From assembly GCF_014217565.1 (NCBI RefSeq), contig NZ_CP043661.1, positions 1,054,001 through 1,118,000 on the forward strand: a stretch of 64,000 nucleotides of DNA, read 5' to 3'. The position numbers and the translations under genes are program-made. Below the pieces are notes generated by a model. The model was not told the DNA's origin and made no database searches. It saw only the letters and a program-made list of their open reading frames with translations. Source of the stretch: Kribbella qitaiheensis (lineage in GTDB: Bacteria; Actinomycetota; Actinomycetes; Propionibacteriales; Kribbellaceae). Below are positions 1-8,692 of the stretch, piece after piece. How positions within the stretch are numbered: the stretch's first letter is position 1; each line of letters opens with the position of its first letter.

Positions 1-1044
1 GTTGATCACGCCGAGCGCGTTCGGCCCGATCACGCGCATCCCGTACGACCGGGCCAGGCCGACCAGTTGCCGCTGCAGCTTGCGGCCCTCGTCGCCGATC
101 TCGGCGAACCCGCTCGACACCACCACCAGACCGCGAACACCCTTCGCGGCACAGTCCAGCACCACGTCGGCCGCCATCTCGGCCCGCACGGCCACGACGG
201 CGAGGTCGATCTTTTCGTTGATGTCGCGGATCGTCCGGTACGCCGGTACGCCGTCGATCTCGTCCTCGGAAGACTCCGCGTTCACCGCGTACAGCCGGCC
301 GGGGAAGCCGCTGTCGCGGACGTTGCGCAGCAGCGCGTTGCCGATCGTGCCCTCGCGCCGGCTCGCACCGATCACGGCGACGCTCGTCGGAGTGAGCAGC
401 CGGGCGATCGAGAGCGCCTCGGAGCGCTGCTCGCGGGCCTGCATGACGCCGAACGACGTGTCGGTCGGGGCGATGTCGAACTCGACCACGATCACGCCGT
501 CCTCGAACTCCCGGGCCACCTTGTAGCCGGCCTCGGTGAAGACGGTGATCATCTTGCGGTTGTCCGGCAGCACCTCGGCGACGAACCGGGTGATGCCGTG
601 CTCGCGGGCGGCCTGGGCCAGGTGTTCGAGCAACAATTGCCCCAGCCCCCGGCCCTGATGGGCGTCCTCGATCAGGAACGCGACCTCGGCCGTCCGCCGG
701 CCGGTCCGCTCGTACCGGCCGACCCCGATCATCTCGTCGCCGACAGTGACGATCAGCGCGGTCCGATCCCGGTAGTCCACCTGGGTGAACCGGGCGACGT
801 CGCGATCGGACAGCTGTGGGTACGGCGCGAAGAAGCGGTAGTACTTCGACTGCTCCGATACCCGGGCGTAGAACGACACGAGCAGTTCAGCGTCGTCAGG
901 CGTGATCGGCCGCAGATGCGCCGTCGCCCCGTCCCGCAGTACCACGTCCGCCTCGTACTCCGCCGGATAACCGGGCGGGAGGTCAACTGGACGGCTCGGG
1001 CCATACTGGGCCGGTCGCTGCGGCTGCTGCTCCGGCTCTGTCAC
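1..1044 (-). CDS. GNAT acetyltransferase fused to acyl-CoA ligase (NDP-forming), partial
   Basis: The gene runs off the left edge; 348 codons are visible. Residues about 35-190 form a GNAT acetyltransferase domain with the acetyl-CoA loop HQGRGLGQLL at 128-138. From about residue 220 a CoA-binding Rossmann fold begins with SVAVIGASRREGTIGN, as in NDP-forming acetate-CoA ligases. This order (GNAT first, ligase-like part after) is typical of actinobacterial GNAT/acetate-CoA ligase family fusions related to protein lysine acetyltransferases. Its likely role is protein acetylation or acyl-CoA metabolism in the cytosol; the substrate cannot be told. The GTG start at 1044 is chosen because translation from it begins just before the conserved region. 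Divergent from the permease at 1089. Confidence 0.85.
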   Translation of the reverse strand, partial: MTEPEQQPQRPAQYGPSRPVDLPPGYPAEYEADVVLRDGATAHLRPITPDDAELLVSFYARVSEQSKYYRFFAPYPQLSDRDVARFTQVDYRDRTALIVTVGDEMIGVGRYERTGRRTAEVAFLIEDAHQGRGLGQLLLEHLAQAAREHGITRFVAEVLPDNRKMITVFTEAGYKVAREFEDGVIVVEFDIAPTDTSFGVMQAREQRSEALSIARLLTPTSVAVIGASRREGTIGNALLRNVRDSGFPGRLYAVNAESSEDEIDGVPAYRTIRDINEKIDLAVVAVRAEMAADVVLDCAAKGVRGLVVVSSGFAEIGDEGRKLQRQLVGLARSYGMRVIGPNALGVIN

Positions 1045-1088
1045 CCGGCCAGCGTACTCAAGCAAGAGATTCGGAGGTCGGCAATTCC

Positions 1089-2249
1089 ATGTGGTGGCTC
1101 AGTGCACTCGGCGGCCTGGTCGCGCTCGCCACGAGCCTGCTGAGCCCGAGCGACGCACTGGACGTGATCGACCGGATCGCTCCTGTATTGGTCTTCCTGG
1201 TCGCGGTCACGGTCATCGCCGGGCTGGCCGACTCCGCCAAGGTGTTCGAGGTCGCTGCCCGCGAGGCCGCCCACCTCGGCCGCGGGAAGACTTGGCGGCT
1301 CTGGCTGCTCGTCGTGACCCTGGCCACCGCCTTGACCGTGGTGCTCTCGCTCGACACCTGCGCGGTCCTGCTGACACCGGTCGTCCTGGCGATGGCCCGG
1401 CAGCTCGACATCCCGCCCAAGCTGTTCGCCTTCACCACGGTCTGGCTGGCCGGCACGGCCTCACTGCTCCTTCCGGTGTCGAATCTCACCAATCTGCTCG
1501 CCCTGCACCGCTTCGACCAGCTCGGACTCGGTCTCGGCGACTACCTCGGCCTGAGCTGGCGCCCGGCGATCGCGGCCGTCCTGATCACCGTCGTCGTGCT
1601 GGCCCTGTTGTTCCACCGCGACCTGCGCCGGACCTACGTCGTACCGGAGACACCTGGGATCGACGACAAGGTCCTGTTCTGGGGGTCGGCCGGGGTCTGC
1701 GTCGCGCTCGGCCCGGCCTTCGTGACCGGCATCCAGGTCGCGATCCCCGCCTCAATCGGCGCGGTCGTCCTGGTGGTCCTCTTCGCCGTCCGGCGACGCG
1801 CAGAACTCAGCTGGACCCTCATCCCGTGGCGGCTGGTCCTCACCGTGGTCGGACTGTTCCTCGTCGTCGGAGCGCTGACCGCGCACGGGCTGGAGGACCT
1901 ACTCGGATCCATCGCGGGCACCCACGGCCACGGCCTGCCGGCCGATCTGCGGTTGACCGGCACAGCGGCGTTCGGCGCGAACGCGGTCGACAACCTGCCG
2001 GCCTATCTCGCGATGGAACCGGTGGCCAGTCATCCACAAGGGGCGACCAGCAGCCGGATGATGCTGCTGCTGATCGGGGTGAACTGCGGCTGCCTGCTCA
2101 CCCTCTGGGGCTCGCTGGCCACCCTGCTCTGGCGGGACCGCTGCGTCGCCGCCGGGGTGCACATCTCCTGGTGGTCTTTCCTCTGGCGCGGCCTCGTGCT
2201 GACCCCGATCGTCCTGGTCGGCACGGTCCTGGCCCTCAACCTCGGCTGA
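1089..2249 (+). CDS. SLC13/ArsB-type anion permease
   Basis: An integral membrane protein of 386 residues with about ten hydrophobic segments from residue 1 on. The stretches VLSLDTCAVLLTPVVLAMA (about 95-113) and LPVSNLTNLLA (about 137-147) match the paired re-entrant regions of the ArsB/SLC13 ion-transporter superfamily, and a second such half appears near FGANAVDNLPAYLA (about 297-310). It probably moves an anion (arsenite, a dicarboxylate or similar) across the plasma membrane. No ars genes lie nearby, so arsenite is not supported. A GGAGG ribosome-binding site at 1073-1077 supports the ATG start. Confidence 0.8.
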   Translation: MWWLSALGGLVALATSLLSPSDALDVIDRIAPVLVFLVAVTVIAGLADSAKVFEVAAREAAHLGRGKTWRLWLLVVTLATALTVVLSLDTCAVLLTPVVLAMARQLDIPPKLFAFTTVWLAGTASLLLPVSNLTNLLALHRFDQLGLGLGDYLGLSWRPAIAAVLITVVVLALLFHRDLRRTYVVPETPGIDDKVLFWGSAGVCVALGPAFVTGIQVAIPASIGAVVLVVLFAVRRRAELSWTLIPWRLVLTVVGLFLVVGALTAHGLEDLLGSIAGTHGHGLPADLRLTGTAAFGANAVDNLPAYLAMEPVASHPQGATSSRMMLLLIGVNCGCLLTLWGSLATLLWRDRCVAAGVHISWWSFLWRGLVLTPIVLVGTVLALNLG

Positions 2250-2328
2250 CACGGAAGGCGGGGTGTCGGCCGAGGTCGAGGCTGCCCGCCGGCGGCGAGG
2301 CCAGCGGACCCACGGTACAGACCAGTGT

Positions 2329-2344
2329 TCGAACATGCGTTCGA
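2329..2344. promoter_or_regulatory. Perfect LexA (SOS) box
   Basis: TCGAACATGCGTTCGA is an exact match to the actinobacterial LexA consensus TCGAAC-N4-GTTCGA and is fully palindromic in its arms. It sits in the 190-bp gap between the permease stop and the acyl-CoA synthetase start, about 95 bp before that start. The match is seen directly; LexA binding is inference. Confidence 0.6.
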
Positions 2345-2439
2345 CTGTAGTCCGATCGATTCCTGATGTCCAACGCTGATCGGGGCAGGACGCGCGAGGG
2401 CGATTGCCGATGGCATCCGACTCGGCAATAGTGCGGGTC

Positions 2440-4149
2440 ATGAGCACGGAACAGAGCACTTCGGACACCACCCGCACCTTCCGTGACGCACGCGACTTCC
2501 TGGTCGCCCACCGCGAGGACTACGAGACCGCGTATCGCGACTTCATCTGGCCGGCCTTCGACCGGTTCAACTGGGCCCGCGACTGGTTCGACGCGCTCGC
2601 AGTGGAACAGGCAGAGGTCGCCGCGCTGACCATCGTCGAGGAGGACGGCGAGGTGACCTCGCTGACCTACGCGGAGATGGCCGAGCGGTCGCGGCAGGTG
2701 GCCGGCTGGCTCACCCAGGCGGGCGTTCGACCGGGCGACCGGGTGCTGATCGTGCTCGGCAACATCGTCCCGCTCTGGGAGGTGATGCTCGGCTGCATCC
2801 GGGCGGGCGCCGTGATGATCCCCGCGACCACACTGCTCACCGACGCCGACCTCGCCGACCGGATCACGCGCGGCGGCGTACGGGCCGTCGTCACGACCAG
2901 CGCGGACGCCCCTCGTTATGAAGGTATCGCCGATCACTGCATCCGCGTCGGCGTCGGCGGACCTGTGGACAACTGGCTCGACTTCGAGGACTCACGCTCG
3001 TACGACGGCCCCGTCCCCGAAGTCGACACCAAAGCCGATGACTCCCTGCTCCTCTATTTCACCTCCGGTACGACGAGTCAGCCGAAGCTGGTCGAGCACA
3101 CCCAGGTGAGCTACCCGGTCGGCCACCTCTCCACGATGTACTGGATCGGCCTGCAGCCCGGCGACGTGCACCTCAACGTCTCCTCGCCGGGCTGGGCCAA
3201 GCACTCCTGGAGCAACGTCTTCGCGCCCTGGAACGCGGGTGCGACCGTCTTCCTCTACAACTACACGCGCTTCGACGCCGAGAAGATGCTCCAGGTCCTG
3301 CAGACCTACGGCGTGACGACCTTCTGCGCGCCGCCGACCGTCTGGCGAATGCTGATCCAGGCCGACCTGTCCGTGGTCGACGTCAGGATCCGCGAGTGCA
3401 TCTCGGCCGGCGAGCCACTCAACCCCGAGGTGATCGAGCAGGTCCGCAACGCGTGGGACATCACCATCCGCGACGGCTACGGCCAGACCGAGACCACCGC
3501 CCAGATCGGCAACCCGCCGGGGCAGCCGGTGAAACTCGGCTCGATGGGCCGCCCGCTGCCGGGGTACTCGATCGCCCTGGTCGACCCGGCCACGGACGAG
3601 GTCGGCGACGACGGCGAGATCTGCATCGAGCTCGCTCCCCCGCCGGTGCCGCTGATGCGTGGCTACCGCGATGCCAAGGACATGACCGATGAAGCGATGC
3701 GCGGCGGTTTCTACCACACCGGCGACGTCGCGAGCCGGGACGAGGACGGCTACATCACGTACGTCGGGCGGTCGGACGACGTGTTCAAGGCCAGCGACTA
3801 CCGGATCTCGCCCTTCGAGCTGGAGTCCGTGCTGATCGAGCACCCGGCCGTCGCCGAGGCCGCCGTGGTGCCGTCGCCCGACCCGGTCCGGCTGTCCGTG
3901 CCGAAGGCGTACGTCGTACTGGTGGGCGGGCGCGAGCCGTCGCGTGAGCTGGCCCAGGAGATCCTCCAGTTCTGCCGCGACCACCTCGCGCCGTACAAGC
4001 GGATCCGGAAGCTCGAGTTCGCCGAACTGCCGAAGACCATCTCGGGCAAGATCCGCCGGGTCGAGCTACGCGCCGACGAGGCGGCCAAGGTCGACAGCGG
4101 CGAGCGCACCGAACACGCCTACGACGAGGCCGACTTCCGCGACGCCTGA
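2440..4149 (+). CDS. Acyl-CoA synthetase (AMP-binding, ACSM/acetyl-CoA synthetase-like)
   Basis: A 569-residue member of the ANL adenylating superfamily. It should activate a carboxylic acid to acyl-AMP and then acyl-CoA in the cytosol. Visible motifs, in order: the P-loop-like YFTSGTTSQPK (about 206-216), the adenine-binding DGYGQTET (about 345-352), the hinge region YHTGDVASRDEDGYITYVGR (about 426-445), and the catalytic-lysine motif near LPKTISGKIRR (about 538-548). The overall character is closest to medium-chain or benzoate-type synthetases; the acid is not known. The ATG at 2440 is preferred over upstream starts because the family N-terminus begins there. A LexA-type box lies about 95 bp upstream. 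The gene is monocistronic or followed by the permease 44 bp later. Confidence 0.88.
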   Translation: MSTEQSTSDTTRTFRDARDFLVAHREDYETAYRDFIWPAFDRFNWARDWFDALAVEQAEVAALTIVEEDGEVTSLTYAEMAERSRQVAGWLTQAGVRPGDRVLIVLGNIVPLWEVMLGCIRAGAVMIPATTLLTDADLADRITRGGVRAVVTTSADAPRYEGIADHCIRVGVGGPVDNWLDFEDSRSYDGPVPEVDTKADDSLLLYFTSGTTSQPKLVEHTQVSYPVGHLSTMYWIGLQPGDVHLNVSSPGWAKHSWSNVFAPWNAGATVFLYNYTRFDAEKMLQVLQTYGVTTFCAPPTVWRMLIQADLSVVDVRIRECISAGEPLNPEVIEQVRNAWDITIRDGYGQTETTAQIGNPPGQPVKLGSMGRPLPGYSIALVDPATDEVGDDGEICIELAPPPVPLMRGYRDAKDMTDEAMRGGFYHTGDVASRDEDGYITYVGRSDDVFKASDYRISPFELESVLIEHPAVAEAAVVPSPDPVRLSVPKAYVVLVGGREPSRELAQEILQFCRDHLAPYKRIRKLEFAELPKTISGKIRRVELRADEAAKVDSGERTEHAYDEADFRDA

Positions 4150-4192
4150 CCAGGTGCGGTGACCGCAGCGGCAAGCGTGCTCCAATAGGCGG

Positions 4193-4960
4193 ATGTCGCA
4201 CGACACCGGCCTGGGGCTCGCTGCAGTGGTGGTGCTGCCGCTGCTCGTCGTCATCGCGGTCGTAGCGTCGCGCCTCGCCTCGCTGCGCCATGACAAGGGC
4301 ATCGTCACCGCGGCCTTGCGCGCCCTCGTCCAACTGGCTGTGGTCGGTGCGCTCGTCGGCTTCGCGCTGCAGTCGATCTGGGGGACGGTCGGCTTCATCC
4401 TGGTGATGATGACCGTCGCCACCATCACCAGTGCGCGCCGCATCCGGCATGTCGTGACAGTGCCCGGCCAGTACCTGCACTGCGCGGTCGCGATCGGTGG
4501 CGCGGCGTCCGTAGTCCTGCTGCTGCTCGTGCTCCCCGGAGTAGTCCCCCGCAACCCCGGGAGCATCCTGCCGATGGGCGGCATCATCGTCGGCGGCGCG
4601 ATGAACGCCACCACGCTCGCCGGGCGACGCCTCCTCTCGGAGTACGGCGGTCGCTTCGGCGAGTTCGAGGCCGGGCTGTCTGTCGGGCTGATGCCACCGG
4701 ACGCGTTCAAACTGGTCGCCGGGCCGGTCGCCGGCGATGCCCTGTTGCCGGCGCTCGACCAGACCCGGACCGTCGGACTCGTGACGCTGCCCGGCGCGTT
4801 CGTCGGAATGGTGCTCGGCGGCGCCTCGCCGACGGCGGCCGCCGCGCTGCAACTCGTCGTACTGATCGGCCTGCTCACGGCGGGATCGATCGCCATCCTG
4901 GTCACCACCGAACTGCTTGCCCGCTCTTCGTTGCCCGACGGGCGTACATTTTCCCCATGA
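4193..4960 (+). CDS. FetB/YbbM-like (UPF0014) ABC permease
   Basis: A 255-residue membrane protein with about seven hydrophobic helices. LRALVQLAVVGALVGFAL near residue 42 and the GGIIVGGAMNATTLAGRRL stretch near 138 are characteristic of the UPF0014/FetB family, permeases linked to iron export and oxidative-stress resistance in enterobacteria. No FetA-type ATPase gene adjoins it, so the partner is unknown. The last four bases overlap the next gene (ATGA), which suggests translational coupling. Confidence 0.75.
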   Translation: MSHDTGLGLAAVVVLPLLVVIAVVASRLASLRHDKGIVTAALRALVQLAVVGALVGFALQSIWGTVGFILVMMTVATITSARRIRHVVTVPGQYLHCAVAIGGAASVVLLLLVLPGVVPRNPGSILPMGGIIVGGAMNATTLAGRRLLSEYGGRFGEFEAGLSVGLMPPDAFKLVAGPVAGDALLPALDQTRTVGLVTLPGAFVGMVLGGASPTAAAALQLVVLIGLLTAGSIAILVTTELLARSSLPDGRTFSP

Positions 4961-5205
4961 GCGACGACAAGAGCCTCTTCACCCATATCGACGAGCTCGT
5001 TGCCGAGGAGCACGAACTCCGGACCAAGCACGCCGCCGGGGACGTCAGCGACGGCGACGAGAAGGCCCGCCTGAGCAAGCTCGAGGTCGAGCTGGACCGA
5101 TGCTGGGACCTGCTCCGCCAGCGCCGCGCCAAGCGCGAGTTCGGCGACGACCCCGAAGCCGCCCAGGCCCGTTCGGCCGACGTGGTCGAGGGCTATCTGA
5201 ACTGA
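4957..5205 (+). CDS. DUF2630 family small protein
   Basis: An 82-residue, charged, mostly helical protein (SIxxHIDELVxEEHELR-type start, then LSKLEVELDRCWDLLRQRRA) that matches the actinobacterial DUF2630 family in length and pattern. The function is unknown; heptad-like spacing suggests a short coiled coil. It overlaps the upstream permease by four bases. Confidence 0.8.
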   Translation: MSDDKSLFTHIDELVAEEHELRTKHAAGDVSDGDEKARLSKLEVELDRCWDLLRQRRAKREFGDDPEAAQARSADVVEGYLN

Positions 5206-5523
5206 GCTGACCACAACCGGTCCGATGGTCCGGATCACTCCGGCCGGGTGATCGTCGCGACCTACCTCCCCGAACTGCGCGGCGGCCCGCCGCACCTGGA
5301 GTGGTCGTTCAGCCGCACCGTTTGGTGCCGGGGGCAATCGTCGCGGGAACCCCCATTCTTCACCTGCTGGGGTTACCCTCCTAACTGGATGCCAACACCC
5401 GTCCGGATCGGTCGATGGTTCTGGCCGGCACGCCGGCGCAGGGCATCTTTGCTCCCGGTGGATTCGCCCCCGTCGCGGAATCAGGAACTCCGGTGACATC
5501 GGCAAGAGGACGGGGCGATCCGT
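5206..5523. other. Intergenic region upstream of the ECF sigma gene
   Basis: This 318-bp gap has no convincing gene. A GGGAAC at 5345-5350 recalls an ECF-type -35 element, but no -10 element at an accepted spacing follows, so no promoter is called. Confidence 0.4.
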
Positions 5524-6192
5524 GTGGTTGAAGACGGCACGATCCGAACCAAGTTGCTCTCGGCATCACCATCGGCGGCGCGGACCGACCCCCACGCGGC
5601 CGTGATGGCCCGGGTCGCCGACGGTGACCCGGCCGCTTTCACCGAGCTGTACGTCGCCATGGTTCCTCGCGTTTTCGGGCTGGTCCGCCGGGTGCTGCGC
5701 AATCAGGCTCAGGCCGAAGAAGTCACCCAGGAGGTGATGATCGACCTATGGCGCAGAGCCGCCCGGTACGACGAGGCCCGCGGCTCGGTCGTTTCCTGGA
5801 CACTGACCATCGCACATCGCCGCGCCATCGACCGGGTCCGGTCCGAACAGGCAGGTGCCCGACGGGAGCACCGGGTCGCGAGCTGGCCGAGCATCATCGG
5901 CGGCGACCAGGTCGCTGACCGGGTGGCCGCCGGCCTGGCCGCTCAGCGCCTGCGCATCTGCCTGCAGCGACTAACCGCTCTGCAGCGCGAAGCCATCACG
6001 TTGGCGTACTTCGGGGGCTACACCTACACGGAGGTGGCGCAGCTAGTGGATGCGAGCCTGCCCGCCGTCAAGGCCAGGATCCGCGACGGTCTGCGTAAAT
6101 TGCGCGACGACATCAACGATCCCCCTCCCCCTTACCCGCGCCGGCTCGCCAGGCCTTGTAGCCCAGTGAGCGCAATTCAGGGTCCGGGGTGA
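5524..6192 (+). CDS. ECF RNA polymerase sigma factor (SigK/ECF19-like)
   Basis: A 222-residue alternative sigma factor. Region 2 covers DPAAFTELYVAMVPRVFGL and EEVTQEVMIDLWRRA (about 34-82), with region 2.4 in SWTLTIAHRRAIDRV (about 93-107). Region 4 covers LQREAITLAYFGGYTYTEVA (about 155-174) and the recognition helix SLPAVKARIRDGLRKLR. The pattern is that of SigK-like ECF factors, normally held by an RskA-type anti-sigma factor encoded next door. No anti-sigma gene follows: the next gene is convergent and overlaps by 16 bp. The C-terminal tail (PPPPYPRRLARPCS onward) is unusual and may be extended into the neighbouring gene. Confidence 0.85.
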   Translation: MVEDGTIRTKLLSASPSAARTDPHAAVMARVADGDPAAFTELYVAMVPRVFGLVRRVLRNQAQAEEVTQEVMIDLWRRAARYDEARGSVVSWTLTIAHRRAIDRVRSEQAGARREHRVASWPSIIGGDQVADRVAAGLAAQRLRICLQRLTALQREAITLAYFGGYTYTEVAQLVDASLPAVKARIRDGLRKLRDDINDPPPPYPRRLARPCSPVSAIQGPG

Positions 6193-6611
6193 GCCAGAGC
6201 CGCTGGACCGAGGCGGCCCCACTCGATCGCCGGGCAGCGGTTCATCACCATCGTCAGGCCTGCCGCGGTCGTTCGGGTGCAGGCGTCCGGATCCATGACA
6301 CCCAGCTGGAACCAGACCGCTCGCGCGTTGATTCCCACCGCCTCGTCCGCGATCGCGCCGGCCAGGTCGGAGTTGACGAACACATCGACACAGTCCACCT
6401 CGAACGGGATGTCCGCGACCCGCGCGTACCCGGGCTCGCCGTGCACGGTCTCGGCCGACGGATGCACCGGCACGATCCGTTTCCCGTGTCCTTGCAGGAA
6501 ACGCGCCACGCCGTACGCCGCTCGGCTGGTGTTGTTCGACAGCCCGACGACCGCCCAGGTCTGGCAGTCGGCGAGCACTTTGCGGATGTCACTCTCATCG
6601 GCCCAAGCCAT
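6177..6611 (-). CDS. CoA-binding protein (YccU-like)
   Basis: A 144-residue protein consisting of one Rossmann-type CoA-binding domain: WAVVGLSNNTSRAAYGVARF (about 19-38), then IVPVHPSAETVHGEPGY and VDVFVNSDLAGAIADEAV. The residues NRCPAIEW near the end match the family signature. It probably binds CoA or a nucleotide in the cytosol; no reaction is known. It is convergent with the ECF sigma gene. Confidence 0.82.
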   Translation of the reverse strand: MAWADESDIRKVLADCQTWAVVGLSNNTSRAAYGVARFLQGHGKRIVPVHPSAETVHGEPGYARVADIPFEVDCVDVFVNSDLAGAIADEAVGINARAVWFQLGVMDPDACTRTTAAGLTMVMNRCPAIEWGRLGPAALAHPGP

Positions 6612-6637
6612 ACAAACATCCTCCCTCAGCGGCCAAG

Positions 6638-7291
6638 TCAGCCCCGCAGGTAGGTGAGGACCGCCGATACGCGACGGTCGCGGCCGTCCTCGAGCTGCAG
6701 CTTGGCGAAGATGTTGCCGACGTGCTTACGGACCGCCGCCTCGCTCACCACCAGCTGAGCGGCGATCGACGAGTTCACCCGCCCCTCGGCCATCAACGCG
6801 AGCACCTCCAGCTCGCGCGGAGTCAGCGCGGCCAGCGGCCCGTCGTCTCGCCGGCGCGCGAGCAACTGCCGGACCACCTCGGGATCAACCACGGTGCCGC
6901 CCTCGGCCACCCGATCCAGCGAGGCCAGAAACTCGGTCACGTGCCCGACCCGGTCCTTCAGCAAGTACCCGATCCCACCGGTCGTCGACTCCAACAGCGA
7001 CGACAAATAGGCGTCAGCGACGTACTGCGAAAGCACCAAGATCCCGATCGCGGGCAGCTCCGCCCGGATCGCCGCGGCCGCCCGCAGACCTTCGTCGCTG
7101 TGCCCCGGCGGCATCCGTACGTCGGTGATCACCACGTCAGGCGGCTCCTTGCGGACCACGGCCAGCAACGCATCGGCGTCACCGACCGCGTCCCGTACCT
7201 CGTGGCCGGCGCGGTCCAGGATGCTCGCAAGTCCTTCCCGCAACAACAATGAATCCTCAGCCAGGACGATGCTCAGTCGTCGAGCCGGCAC
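6638..7291 (-). CDS. LuxR/NarL-family response regulator
   Basis: A 217-residue two-component regulator. The receiver domain has the acidic pair ED at 12-13, the phospho-acceptor Asp57 in VVITDVRMPPG, and the conserved lysine in YLLKDR. A LuxR-type helix-turn-helix lies at about 154-200 (LTPRELEVLALMAEGR, then SEAAVRKHVGNIFAKL). Its start overlaps the end of the sensor-kinase gene by 19 bp, so the pair is transcribed together. Location opposite an ABC exporter suggests that it controls that exporter. Confidence 0.92.
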   Translation of the reverse strand: MPARRLSIVLAEDSLLLREGLASILDRAGHEVRDAVGDADALLAVVRKEPPDVVITDVRMPPGHSDEGLRAAAAIRAELPAIGILVLSQYVADAYLSSLLESTTGGIGYLLKDRVGHVTEFLASLDRVAEGGTVVDPEVVRQLLARRRDDGPLAALTPRELEVLALMAEGRVNSSIAAQLVVSEAAVRKHVGNIFAKLQLEDGRDRRVSAVLTYLRG

Positions 7292-8583
7292 GGGCTCTCC
7301 ATCCGCAGTCGGGTCGGCCCACCGGGTGGGCTGGTCAGGTCGAGTGTGCCTCCCAACGCGTCCAGCCTGGTCACCAGCCCGGTCAGCCCGGTCCCGCCGA
7401 CCGGGGTCACCGCACCCGTCGCGGCCGGAGTACCCGACTGGTTGCCGATGGTCGCGCTACCGACCCCGTCGTCCGTGATCGTGACGACGAGCCGGTCGTT
7501 CGCGACCCAGCCGTCCACCTCGCAATGCGTCGCCTGAGCATGCTTCGCGACATTGCCGAGCGCTTCGCTGACGACAAAGTAGGCCGCGGCCTCGATCGGC
7601 ATCGGCAACCTGTCCGGCAACGCGATCCGCACGGTCACCGGCAGCGGGCTGCGATCGGCGATCTCCCGTACTGCGGCCTCCAGTCCGTGGTCGACCAGCA
7701 CCCGCGGGTGGATGCCACGGACGGCCTCACGCAGATCCGCCAGCGCCGCCTCGGCCTCGCCGTGCGCCTTCACCACCAGCCGACGTCCCTCGCCCTCGGG
7801 CAGATCGAGTTCAGCCAGGCCGAGCGTCATCGTGAGGCCGACCAGCCGCTGCTGTACGCCGTCGTGCAGGTGCCGCTCGATCCGGGCGCGCTCGGTCTCG
7901 AACGCGTCGACCAGATCCAGCCGCGACCGGCGCAGCTCGGCCACATTGCGGCGCAGCTCCTCCTCACGCGGACCGAGCAACGACTTGGCGAGCTCCGACT
8001 GTCCCGCGGCCAGCCAGCCCAGCAGGTACGAGCTGACCGTGAACCAGATCGGCCCGAACAGGACCAGGAACAGCAGGCCCTCCCGCATCGTGGTCAGGGT
8101 CCACGGCCCCATCCCCAGCTGTTCGTTCCGCGCGATGAAGGGAGCGAGCAGGGTGATGACGAGAACAGACAGGCTGATCCCGGCCAGCAGCGCGTTGAGC
8201 GGCCAGATGAAGACACCGAACAGGAACCCGTACCCGAGTGACCGGACGGACGCCTGCTCCCGGCGCCGGAACCGCAGCCGCTCCCTCAGCCCGATCGACG
8301 GCGGCATCTGCGCGTGCGGGCTGCTGATGCCGGCGGGGATCATCAACCTGGCCCGGTAGCGCTCGATGGCACCGATCAGTACTCCGAGGAGCGGGAAAGC
8401 GGTCAGCAGCAGTACGCCGATCAGAATCGGGCTCAAGACGGCGCTGACGGCCGCAGCCCCGATCAGTACGGCGATCGTCAGGACGCCGACCGGGACCGAA
8501 CTCAGCAAATAGGCATAGCTGCGCCAAGGCCAGGACGAGACGAGGTACCGCCTCGAGGTCAGCGCTGCCCATGCGGTGTTCAT
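7273..8583 (-). CDS. Sensor histidine kinase (HisKA_3, NarL partner)
   Basis: A 436-residue membrane kinase. Hydrophobic segments fill about 25-75, 115-155 and 165-195; a coiled region follows, then the HisKA_3 motif ARIERHLHDGVQQRL with the likely phospho-acceptor His240. The ATPase domain shows SEALGNVAKHAQAT (N box) and VTITDDGVGSA (G1). No large extracellular domain is visible, so it probably senses in or at the membrane. This fits kinases that sit beside ABC exporters and respond to antimicrobial stress. The start ATG at 8583 faces the ABC genes across about 110 bp. Confidence 0.9.
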   Translation of the reverse strand: MNTAWAALTSRRYLVSSWPWRSYAYLLSSVPVGVLTIAVLIGAAAVSAVLSPILIGVLLLTAFPLLGVLIGAIERYRARLMIPAGISSPHAQMPPSIGLRERLRFRRREQASVRSLGYGFLFGVFIWPLNALLAGISLSVLVITLLAPFIARNEQLGMGPWTLTTMREGLLFLVLFGPIWFTVSSYLLGWLAAGQSELAKSLLGPREEELRRNVAELRRSRLDLVDAFETERARIERHLHDGVQQRLVGLTMTLGLAELDLPEGEGRRLVVKAHGEAEAALADLREAVRGIHPRVLVDHGLEAAVREIADRSPLPVTVRIALPDRLPMPIEAAAYFVVSEALGNVAKHAQATHCEVDGWVANDRLVVTITDDGVGSATIGNQSGTPAATGAVTPVGGTGLTGLVTRLDALGGTLDLTSPPGGPTRLRMESPCRLDD

Positions 8584-8692
8584 TTCCCCAACCCTAGGTC
8601 CGGGAGAGGCCCCAGCGCGGTAGCGTGCGCGCTACCGCAGTACTCCCCCATGGACCAGGGTGGAACGAGCCGCTGGGCGGTTGGCTGGAACC

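Noticed and set aside
67..1143. Open frame on the plus strand across the first kilobase
   Set aside because: The opposite strand encodes a recognisable GNAT plus CoA-ligase fusion.
5346..5376. ECF autoregulatory promoter GGAAC...GGTTAC
   Set aside because: The 20-base gap between the two parts is longer than ECF promoters tolerate.
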